Assembly (NCBI GenBank): GCA_030745755.1
Contig: JASLOA010000045.1
Location: 62,001 to 126,000, forward strand
Reading direction: 5' to 3'
Source of the DNA: Kiritimatiellia bacterium
GTDB taxonomy: Bacteria; Verrucomicrobiota; Kiritimatiellia; UBA8416; JABMPJ01
DNA: 64,000 nucleotides
Part shown: in pieces, positions 16,905 through 27,000 of the stretch
Layout: each line of letters opens with the position of its first letter
Position numbering within the stretch: position 1 is the stretch's first letter
Notes under the pieces: model-generated
Seen by the model: the letters and a program-made list of their open reading frames with translations, nothing else
The model's database searches: none
What the model was told of the DNA's origin: nothing
Program-made: the position numbers and the translations under genes

Positions 16905-19900
16905 CTAGCGATGCAACAGCACGCGGTAGAAGCGTGCACCGTTTGTTACCGCCGGTGAAATCGAATCCACGAAGGTGCGACTCGTCGTGACGCCGTTGGA
17001 GACGGAAGACTCCTGCACTGTTATGACCGTGTTGTACTCCGGCGTTCCCAATAGGTCGTCGACATACTGAACATCGTATGAGCGCCCCCCCACCGACTGC
17101 CATGTCACGGCGTAGTCGTTCGAACCGGTGGGTGCGATGTTCTCGATTTCCAGGAGCGATCGATCATTCGTCGGGTTGGTTCCCAGCCAGAATTCGAGTT
17201 GATTTATAAACCCGTCCTCATCGCTGTCGATCCCGGCAACGTTCGTCGTGCTGGATCCAAAGTAGAGCTCAAGCCACCAACCGGGCAGGTTGTTGTCAGG
17301 GTCAACAAGGAAGATCGCTAAGCTGTCACTGAGCGTTCCACCGGCGGCATCCTCTGTTACAAGCAGATCATTGAAGTAGGCATTGTAGTTTTCGCCGACT
17401 CCGGCGCTGTAGTTCCAGAAGCGGAGCCGACTGATGCTTGAATCCGTTCGCGGCACCAGGTCTCCCGAGACGCTCGTCTGGTTGGTGCCGGTAATCGTGG
17501 CCTCGTAATTCGTAGTCCCCGTTAGCGAGAACTCAACCGTAATGCCTGCGTCCGTGTATCCCACGTCCGTCGGATCGTTTCCGGAGCTGTCCGTCACCCG
17601 ATAGGCGGACTCCCCGCCGCTGAAGTAGCACTCAAACAGCGATTCACCCGCCGTGTTCTCCAGCGCAACACCCACACTGTTGCTGGTGCCTATCCAGTTA
17701 TTCTCGAGTTGGACGCGCACCGTCTGCCCTGTCGAAAGCGGATCGGCCAGGGGGCGAATGGCCTGGGAGAGGTCGCCGCTGTTGGCGTACATCCCGAATG
17801 CCGGCGAGCCGATGTCAAGGTTGGTATTCCCGCCTGAATCGGCAACGAAGAACCCCGCGTTCGCGCCGCCGATGAGGTTCCATCCCCCGCCCCAGCCCAT
17901 GCCGCCGTCGTCACCGCTGATCCATCCGTCGCCATAGGCCGATTGATCTGCATCGTCAGTGGCATTCGTAGTTGGCTGGGTAGCGGCAGGTGCGGAGACG
18001 GTTACCGTGTTCGACCCGAAGACCAGCGGCAGGGAGACTACGGTCCAGTGACTCGTATGGGTCACCAGGCCGCCCGATCCGCTCTGCAGATTGGTCCATG
18101 ACAGATCCCCTGCCACCCCGTCGCCGGCTGTGCCGAGCAACGTAATCTCGGCAATGCTATTGGTCATCCGCACCGACTCCTCCTCCGGATCGGTGATGAT
18201 GATTCCGGGCGGAACGACCTCCTGGACAGCGCCCGTCACACTGAAATGCCAGTCGTCGCCGGAGTTGTTGTCCCACGTCGATACACCGTCGTTGAAGACC
18301 AGGTTGATGTTGGTGGCCCCTTCTCTCGGGACTGTCGAGTACTGCCAACTATTGTCTCCGACCTTCGACATGGCGACGTCCGGATCACTCACCGTCTCCC
18401 AGTAGTTAAATCCAATGTGGACGTAGATCTGTGCCACGCCCTGCAGCACGCCGGCGTTGGGATGAAAGGTGATCACCACCGGTTCCGAAACGGGAGCGTT
18501 GCTGAACACCACGGTGGCCGTTCCGGTCGGTGCATCGCAGTCGCGGATAGCCGTGCTCCAGTTCAGCCCACCGCGGCTGTCATCGGGATCGCCATCGGTT
18601 TCCTCGAACCACACGGTAAGCGACGGAGCGTCGTTGGATGGCGTGATCCCTATCTGCCAGACATCCGTGTCCAGATTCGTCATCACATGGCCAACCCAGT
18701 TGCTGCCTTCGTCGAAACTGGCGTGCGCCACCACCTGCGTTGCGCCCACCAGCACCCCGCCGCCCGCCTCGTATGTGATAGTGATCGGGTCGCAGTCACT
18801 GGGATCCTCGCCAAACGTCACGCTTGATCCCTCAGCCACACCATCATCCTCCACAAATACATGCTGAATGTCGGTCTTGCGAACATTGCCTTGCGTATCC
18901 GTGGCTTCGATATAGTAGTCGAGAAGCTTGCCCTTGTAGTCCGATAGTCCGGGGATAGTGTGGTCAACCTTCGCGAAGTAGTAGTCGGCCAGTTCCGAAG
19001 GCAGGGCATCAGAGAAGTAGTTGATCTCGCCGTTGCTGGCTGCCGCGTTCAACGCGCCCTGCGTCTTTGGCAGGGATTTCTTTGTCATGGCGATCGTCGC
19101 CCACGCACCTACATCCGTGCCACCGGCATAGAGCTCGTTGTGAATGGTCGATAGCGAGTTGGTACCGTCATTATCGATTCGCACCTTCAGGTTCACGCTG
19201 GTCACATCCGACACATCATAGACGTGCGTCCAGACATAGAAGGTGGACGGCATCTTCTTGAGGTAGTTTTCGTCTATGCCGGGAATCCGGTTGAACCAGC
19301 CAAAGGTATATCCGCCGGGATTCCAGGGGAAGCGCTGCGGGTGAAAGACCGAAGGTGCCGTGTTGTCACGTTCGGCGTCTTCGGCTAGCTGCCCATCCAC
19401 ATACGCCGACAGCAACTCGATCGCGCGTCGTGTGGCCAGAGCCTGTTTCACCTCATCATCATTGCCAAGCCCACCGTAGTAGTTGAATCCCGAGTCCAGT
19501 CCATTCAGATAGATGTGCCAGCCACGTTCAACCACATTGGGGTCTGACCAAGCGCCATTCACCAGGTTGTCGTAGGGATGCGCGATCTTCCAGGCCGCCA
19601 CCGATCCGCCCTGATCGGTCCATATCTGCTCGGCGGTCTCGCACCAGTTGGCGCCTGTGATGACCGGCGCCCAGCTCCAGAACTTAAGGGCAAAGCCCGG
19701 ACTCTCCAAGTCGACCTGGGTGCCCGGATAGCAGATGGGGGTGTTGGTTGAAAGCGGTGGCTCAATCCACTTCAGGTAGTACGGCGAGCCATAGGCGCTT
19801 TCCGGGAAGATCCAGGCGCCCGGCTCCACATGAATCAAGCCGGCATCACCACCGTGCCAGTTTACGAAGTTCTGGATTGTACAGACATTGTAGCCCGCGC

Positions 19901-21032
19901 CCTGGCACTGCCCGAAGAAACTGGGGGTCGACTCGAACCAGGACGATGAGCCACCACCCCAGGCGTTGTCCCCATCGGTTGAAGGCAGCACGATCACCGG
20001 CCGCGTTGAAGGACCGACATGCGGAGCGATATTCCCGCTGACCATACCCACTTCCGCACCGCTATAGCCGGCCTTGTAGCTCAAGACATCATCGGACGGC
20101 ACAACGATGATAGTCTTGATATCATTGCCGTCCTCGGGATTGACGTACTGAGCCTTGTGGAGCTGGTAGGCGTAGGGTGACACATTCCAGGCGGCTTGCC
20201 CCGGATTCGGCTCGGCAAACCACCAGCCGTCGGTCGGCGATGGTCCGAGTTGATCGGCCCGGTTGGGAGGCGAAGACTTGATCTGGAAGCTTCCCTCCGG
20301 GTCGGCGTAGTTGTTGTAGGTGGGACAGGTCCTGCTGATGTGGTGACTGGGGACGATAACCCAGTCGTACTCCTTCTCCACCAGGATGTCGATCATCTCG
20401 GTCGAGAAGGCCATCTCCGTGGGGAAGAATCCTCTCGAATGGTCACTCAGATCACCGTTCCCTCCCCAAGCCTTCCACCAAGCCTGCTTGAAGGTATCGA
20501 TCTCCTTACGCAGAACAGATTTGGGCAAGACCGCTGCAAGGGAGTGATGGTAGGTGAACCCAACCATATCCATGCGGCGAGTGCCGCCCCCTCCCGGAGT
20601 GTACCAGTTGCGGGCCTCGCGATACCCGTTCCACCAGCCGCTGCCGTAGCCGAGCTGATTGTTGGCGCCCAGGTTGTTGATGTTGTCGATCAGCGACCCG
20701 GAATAGCTGATGGCATAGCCAGCCCATTCCGATAGACCGGAAAGAGAATCCCGAGGCGTACTCTGGTAGGACTGAACGCGGTCGTTTTTTCCAAAGATCT
20801 CGACCAGGTTGTTGTCGGGATGCGGCTGGCCCGAGTTATAGGTCTGCCCGTTCTTGAGCACGATGGAGTCCCAGGCATACTGCACGCGCAGGTCCTGCCC
20901 CCCATTGCCATTCCACTCCGGCCAGTAGTTCGGCTGGTGGTTGTGCCAGAACCGGGACACATAGACTCTATCGTTGCCGACAGCCGAACCGGCCAGCAGC
21001 ATACACAGGCATCCAAGAGCAAGACGCTTCAT
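16905..21032 (-). CDS. Secreted GH57-like glycosidase with starch-binding modules and TSP3-like C-terminus
   Basis: The 1375-aa protein begins with a signal peptide (MKRLALGCLCMLLAGSAVG). GH57 hallmarks follow: FWHNHQP (H30-P34), GFFPTEMAFS with candidate nucleophile E206, and STDGDNAW with candidate acid/base D353 or D355. Two CBM25-like modules lie at about 745-835 (ITITYEAGGGVLVGA) and 850-930 (ITFHPNAGVLQG...VYVHIGF-like). A beta-sandwich region, one D-x-D-x-D-G calcium loop (DSDEDGFINQLEFWLGTNP) and a C-terminal module ending ARFYRVLL close it. GH57 members include amylopullulanases and branching enzymes. TAGGAGGG precedes the ATG, 12 bases after the upstream giant gene, so they are co-transcribed. 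Confidence 0.82.
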   Translation of the reverse strand: MKRLALGCLCMLLAGSAVGNDRVYVSRFWHNHQPNYWPEWNGNGGQDLRVQYAWDSIVLKNGQTYNSGQPHPDNNLVEIFGKNDRVQSYQSTPRDSLSGLSEWAGYAISYSGSLIDNINNLGANNQLGYGSGWWNGYREARNWYTPGGGGTRRMDMVGFTYHHSLAAVLPKSVLRKEIDTFKQAWWKAWGGNGDLSDHSRGFFPTEMAFSTEMIDILVEKEYDWVIVPSHHISRTCPTYNNYADPEGSFQIKSSPPNRADQLGPSPTDGWWFAEPNPGQAAWNVSPYAYQLHKAQYVNPEDGNDIKTIIVVPSDDVLSYKAGYSGAEVGMVSGNIAPHVGPSTRPVIVLPSTDGDNAWGGGSSSWFESTPSFFGQCQGAGYNVCTIQNFVNWHGGDAGLIHVEPGAWIFPESAYGSPYYLKWIEPPLSTNTPICYPGTQVDLESPGFALKFWSWAPVITGANWCETAEQIWTDQGGSVAAWKIAHPYDNLVNGAWSDPNVVERGWHIYLNGLDSGFNYYGGLGNDDEVKQALATRRAIELLSAYVDGQLAEDAERDNTAPSVFHPQRFPWNPGGYTFGWFNRIPGIDENYLKKMPSTFYVWTHVYDVSDVTSVNLKVRIDNDGTNSLSTIHNELYAGGTDVGAWATIAMTKKSLPKTQGALNAAASNGEINYFSDALPSELADYYFAKVDHTIPGLSDYKGKLLDYYIEATDTQGNVRKTDIQHVFVEDDGVAEGSSVTFGEDPSDCDPITITYEAGGGVLVGATQVVAHASFDEGSNWVGHVMTNLDTDVWQIGITPSNDAPSLTVWFEETDGDPDDSRGGLNWSTAIRDCDAPTGTATVVFSNAPVSEPVVITFHPNAGVLQGVAQIYVHIGFNYWETVSDPDVAMSKVGDNSWQYSTVPREGATNINLVFNDGVSTWDNNSGDDWHFSVTGAVQEVVPPGIIITDPEEESVRMTNSIAEITLLGTAGDGVAGDLSWTNLQSGSGGLVTHTSHWTVVSLPLVFGSNTVTVSAPAATQPTTNATDDADQSAYGDGWISGDDGGMGWGGGWNLIGGANAGFFVADSGGNTNLDIGSPAFGMYANSGDLSQAIRPLADPLSTGQTVRVQLENNWIGTSNSVGVALENTAGESLFECYFSGGESAYRVTDSSGNDPTDVGYTDAGITVEFSLTGTTNYEATITGTNQTSVSGDLVPRTDSSISRLRFWNYSAGVGENYNAYFNDLLVTEDAAGGTLSDSLAIFLVDPDNNLPGWWLELYFGSSTTNVAGIDSDEDGFINQLEFWLGTNPTNDRSLLEIENIAPTGSNDYAVTWQSVGGRSYDVQYVDDLLGTPEYNTVITVQESSVSNGVTTSRTFVDSISPAVTNGARFYRVLLHR

Positions 21033-21044
21033 CGTATCGCCCTC

Positions 21045-24000
21045 CTATTGGATCACCTGTACGCGCCAGAACCGGTTGCTGAAGGGCGATGGCAGAAGTA
21101 CGTCGGCCGTCTGATTGGAGTCGGTCGCCGTAAGCGACACATCCCCCATCCATCCCTCGGAATCGAGAAGACTGCCCTTATGCTCGACAAGGTAGTTGAT
21201 CTCCGCGACGCTGCGCCAGGAGACCTCAGCACCACCCGAGTTGGTCGCGACGCCCGTGATCCTGAGGTAATCTGTGATATCATCAGGATCTGTGCCCGCA
21301 ATCATCTCCTCGCCGTTGGGGATCGTGTCCCCATCCTTGTCGTCATCCCATCCAAACGGGGTGTTGGCATTCGTAGCGTTCAGGTTGTTGTTATTCTCAT
21401 AGACATCAGACATTCCGTCGTTGTCGTCGTCCGGATCGCTGAAGTCCGCGATCCCGTCACTATCATGGTCGTAGCGTCCGCCCGAGGGATGCTCGGTGCG
21501 GTCAACCAACCGCAGATAATGCCCGTACTGGTCTTGGTAAGGGAAGCCGGCATAGAGACCGTTCGTGATCAAGGTCTCTCCCGACACATCCGATCCCCAG
21601 ACGAAGTGCGACGGATTTGTCGCAATCAAGTCCTGGAAGTTGTAGTTGTGCGTAGGATCGATGCCAAACCAGTTAACGCCGGGAGACACCTCAGCATCCA
21701 GGCTGAACTTCCGGGCTGCGCCCCCTTGCGAGGGATCGTTATCCACAAGGACAAAAACGACATCCTGTGTAGCCGCGCTGACACCTGGCTCGATGAAGCG
21801 GGCAACAGCAAAGATGTCCGGGTCATATGACGCGCCATCGAAGGTGCTGAGAAAGTAGTTCTGCTGCGACTGCAAAGCAGGATTGTCCTTCTTAGCCCGA
21901 TTAATCCGGCCGTACAGAGCTTGCAAGTCCCAGTCGCGGTTGTCCCAGACGTTCCGCATGTGATTGTAGCGCTTGAAGTTCGGAATCACCTTCCCGAAGT
22001 TCGCCTCGTAGCGCTCCCAGTTGTTAGATGTGTTAAGGATGTCACCTGTAAACCCATACCCGTCGTAGCTGTTCAGTGCGCCGGCCTCCATGCCGTACAT
22101 CAGCAGCGGGATGCCATCCATCGCCGCCATTTCAGCGTAGGCGTAAACCAGTCGCCCGCCCGGATCATCGGACGGGAACACCTCGTCATGTGTCGTAAGC
22201 GCATTCAGCAACGGTGCATTGTCATAAGCCTTGCGTCGGTCATCAAAGGCCTTCCAGGTCGGGTAGGTCTCGGGGGAGCCCTGTCGACCGGAGCCCTCCC
22301 CGTTCGCCGGATAGCCGAAGAATGTATCCCGCCAGTAGAACAGGATATTCTCGTTCATAATATCAAAGTGGCGCGCAGAGCGGAAGCTGAGCCCATGGCG
22401 TTTGCTGCCGTCGACTTCCCGGTAGCCGTCCAGGGATTCCGCCATGAAGTACATGTCCCACTTGAGACTGCGAGCCTTGTTGATGATGTATTCCCAGAAG
22501 ACTGCCGGCATGCCCTGCGCGAAGTCGCACCGCAGGCCATCGATGCCCTTATAGGATTCGGACTTCGGGGTACCTGCTGGATGCCCCGTCTTCTCAAGCC
22601 AGTAAGGAACGTACTCCGCCCAGTAACGCCAGAGCTCCCGTGAGTAGGTGTCGTGTTCTTCGAAGACATCACGCTCGGAGAGATACTGGTCATGCCAGCG
22701 GCCACTCTGGCCCTGGACCAGTGTGTCATACTTTCCGAAGTTGAAATCGGCCACATCGCTCCACTTGCCGAAATCAAAACGGTCTGGGGCCTCGCCGATG
22801 TCGGTATCGTTCGTCGCGTTGAAATACGAAGCGCGCTCACCGTAGTTTGTTCTGCTCGAATACCACTCTGGCCGAATCTTCGCGATAATGTTGGTGGGGT
22901 CCGTAGCCCACGGAAACATGTCCACACCAACCTGGCTGATCTCACAGTCCCAGGCACTATGGTTGAAGGGGGCATCAAGCATGACGTCGATACCGTGCTG
23001 ATCCATTGAGGCAACGAACGCCGATAACTCATCCATCGCCTGACTGCGGGTGGCTGGATCGCCCAGGAGCTTGTTCACTTCAAAGAAGTTCGCAATCGCA
23101 AACGGACTGCCCGGGTCGTAGGCGCTGGCCGTATCCGGATCGGTCTGCCGCCCGACCTTCCCAATCGGGTGGATCGGCTGTAGCCAGATGCAGTTCACCC
23201 CGATTGCCTGGTAGTGCGCGGGAATATACACGTCGTCCACAGCGTTCGTTGTATACATGTCGGCCAGCGTGCTGCGCTCATGGAGCTCATCTCCAGAAGC
23301 TTCCGCGATCATCGGATTCAGTTCGTACATGGTGCGGTTCAGCACCTTCTTCGGCGACACCACCACTGCCAGGTCACGGCGCAGTCCGTTGTCCGTGTAG
23401 TAGTAGACCTCTCCGTTCACCGTGTAGCGCACAGTGGCCCTGTAGGCACCTGTCTTCTTAATAGTCAGCATCTTCTGGTATGTATCCCCCACCGGAGCCA
23501 TCGCGTAGGCCCTGAAGTAGCCGGACGCGCCGGATGTCGTGGCCTGGTCCAGGTCATACTCCAATGTTGCGAAGTCACGGCGGTTGATATTGGAAATCAA
23601 CTCAACATCTTCGACCGTGTCGCCTGGCTTCGTATTCGGATGAAAGATGAACGTGATCTCCTCCGAGTCACCGGCAAGCTCATCCAGAAAGAAACGGCGA
23701 ATATTGTAGTTGGCATCGTTCGTGTTGGTGCCGACAACCGAAAGCAGCGTGGGCCGCCCGCAATCGTAGTAGCCGTCACCGTTGTCGTCCCTGATACTAT
23801 CAATGGGTACAGGGAGGTACTCCGTGATCTCCAGGTCGCTGTTAAAGCTCCAAGCCGCCGGAGCCTGGCTCTGCTCGTCGTACAGCCCACCGCCATCTTC
23901 ATCGGTATACGCAAACGCTGCCAGGTAGACAACATCCGGCACGGCACCGAATACCTCTGCCAGATTCAGTTCGCCTTCGAGCGCCTCACCATTGGCACCC

Positions 24001-27000
24001 ATGGCATACTGCCCGTTGACACCACTATGGTTAAACGTATGAAACCCACCACTGGCGGCAGACTCGGCTGACAAGTACGGCTTGCTGCTCTTGTCAAAGT
24101 GAATCAGGCCTGATTTGCCCCACGGAGCGCCTCCCTTCGAGCCGTACACGTCGGTGACAAACAGAAAATGATCGCTCCCAGTGTCGCTCCCGTTGGCTGA
24201 CCAGGTCGCCACATACAGATTGTTGCTTCGCACCGCCGCCACGATCTTCATCCCGTTGTTCGCAACGTCGTAGTGAGGACTGTCGAAGTCACCATCCATA
24301 TTGAAGAAGGTCTGAACAGGTACACACGGATCAACGGTTACCTGGTAATTCGCCCCACCATTGTTGTCATAGGCGCTTGCCCCGGCATCCTGGAACCAGA
24401 AGTCGACTCCCGTGTACGTGGTTTGCAGGTCCAACTCATAGCGCCACGAGCCGCCACCGATATCGGTCATTGCTGTTACTGTGTGAACGCTCCCATTCGT
24501 CTCGATGCCGATATGGATCGGGTTGTGACCGTTGAGAGGGCCTTGGTTGGGCGTGTAGGTGATCGTCAGCTTGTTACCCGCACAGCGCTCAGGATTAGGC
24601 GGATCCCATTCCACCCTGGCCGGCACACTATCACCGGTGCACGCACTGGGTGTACTGGCTCCGTTGTATATGTCGTAGTGATAGGGATTGCCAAATTCAA
24701 TATAACCTTGGCGGACCTCGCAGAGGTTGTTCTTGCCGTCCCCATCCCAGTCTTCCTCTCCGTCAGGAGTGGTATCATAGTCTGTGTCATGGTTCATGGG
24801 ATTGAGGCGGATCCACTCCTCGTTGTCGTTCGGAATGGCGTCCTGGTTGTAGTCCCTTCCGTCATCCCCATCGACGCCTCCAAGAAGCCCGTTCGGCCCG
24901 GGATTCCAACCCGAAGTGAACCCGTTCACTTCAATATCGTCAGGCAATCCGTCACCGTCGGAATCGACGTGCCCTCCACCGAAGAGAGAAAAGAACACCG
25001 TACGTGCCAGCTTGCTTGTGACACCCGCGGCGACCACTTCAGCCTCAAAGACATGCGGGCCATTGATAAACGCACCGTACAGCTGCTGTGTCGTACCACC
25101 GCTGAGATAGCGGCCATCAAACGTATGCTCGTAGGTATTCCCACCCGCCGCAGCCACGCCAGCCATCTCGTACCCATCCCAGAAAAGCCTCACTGAAGCG
25201 CCACCGAGAACACCCGTGACCGCCGTAGTGAAGAACGGCAATGAGAGAGTCGAGCCCTCACCGTGGTTCAAACCAATCGCTGTGCCGCTGTTCGCCACGC
25301 TGAACACCCGCTCGTAGTAACTCGTGTTGATGACGGCACGCGGATCACCGTAGTCCGCTTCCACGGCCTCGACCTTCACCGTGTGCGTGCCGGTGGACAG
25401 AAGCGGCAATGCGAAGCGCCACGTGCCCTTCATGACCTCGTGCGCCTGCTGCGTCGTGGGCGCGCCATCGACACCATAGGTGATGTTGTACGCTGTGAAG
25501 TCGGGATTCGAGACGACAGCCATGCAACCACCCGGCACCGTCTCCCCAGCAGCAGGAACCGTGACATCAAGCGATGGCCCTACGCGATCGACGTAAACCA
25601 CCTCGGAGAAGGTTTGGAAGAGCGCCGGCTTCCCGGTTCTACCGTTGAACAGACGGGCCTTCACCGTATGTAAGCCCTCCGGCAGGCCCGACACGTCGGC
25701 GGTCAACCGCCAATGCTGAGCGCCCTGTGAAGTGGCCTTTTCGAAGCCACCACTAACGATGCTCTGACTGGTGTCGTCAATTGCCGCAGCATTGGTGTCC
25801 AAGTTGAAGCCCTGTCCCCACTTCACCATGACCGAGTTGACCGTCTCGACCGGCGAGCCAAGCGGTTCCTGGTACTTCACGTCGATATTGACGGAGTCAC
25901 CCGTGATGCGTGTGAGTGTGCGTGGCTTGTCATCCTTCAACTCTCCGCCAGGCACAATCCAGTCCATAGTCCCAAAGGCATTGTTGGAATCGTTGGGATC
26001 GAGAAAAGCGAGGGAGGCCTCCGTCGCGTGTCCTCGTGCATTGTACGGTGCATAGCAGACCCAGCCCTGTCCGTCCATTCCCGGAATAGTGATGTTGGCC
26101 TTTCCCCCGGTCACCGTCACGTCGGCCGGCTGGTTGCCCGTGTAATCGTGTAGGACAGTATCATTCTCGAAACTCACAGACACGTTGCGAGTCTGGTTCC
26201 AGCCCGAATCGTTCAGCCCCACCAGGAGGATGCCTTCCTTGTAGTCGATGCTCCCCGGGGTTCCCCCGGACACATCCTCGTAGCGTTCGAAGACGTACAC
26301 ATCCCCTTCCCAGTCCAAGCGGGCTTCCATAAGGCTCCGCGCAAACTGGTTATGGATGTACACAAGATTCTTGATCCCATTGTACCCATCACCAAGCGCA
26401 TACTCGTGCCCCGGTTTCATCCACGTCACGTTGTCGATCTCCCACTGGGACAGGTTATTGCCGGTGGAGTAGACAATCGGAATGCCGGGAAACGTTAACG
26501 CGTAGGCGTAGGCCAAGTTCAGTTTCCAAGGAGCCGACTGGTCATGACTCTGGGGGAACAGAATCCCCTCGGTCGCGCTAAGCTTCGATCCGTTCTTGAT
26601 CGCAGTCAGGTCACCGCCGCCAAACGCCGCATCGATCACCGAACTCTTCTGCGGAAAATCCAGGTAGCGCATCTTGTTGCCGCCCGAGCCGGCACCGGTG
26701 CGCCAGTAGTTGAAGTAGTTCACATCACCGGCAAAGATCTCGGCAAAGAACAGCGCGTCGTCTCGCTGCCTGATATCGTTGGTGTACATCTCCGAGTATT
26801 CGTCGCCACCCTCACTACCGCTCGTCCCGGCGAACGAGCGGCGCTGGTCAAAGCTATACTGGGCCTGATGCAAGAAGCCGCCGCTGCTGGGGCCGGGTAC
26901 CTCGCCGGGTTCCCCGTAGAAATTGTGAATCACATGCTTCGCCGCATCCAGGCGCAAGCCGTCATAATCCATGGCATCCCCAAGCCAATAGATCCAACGG

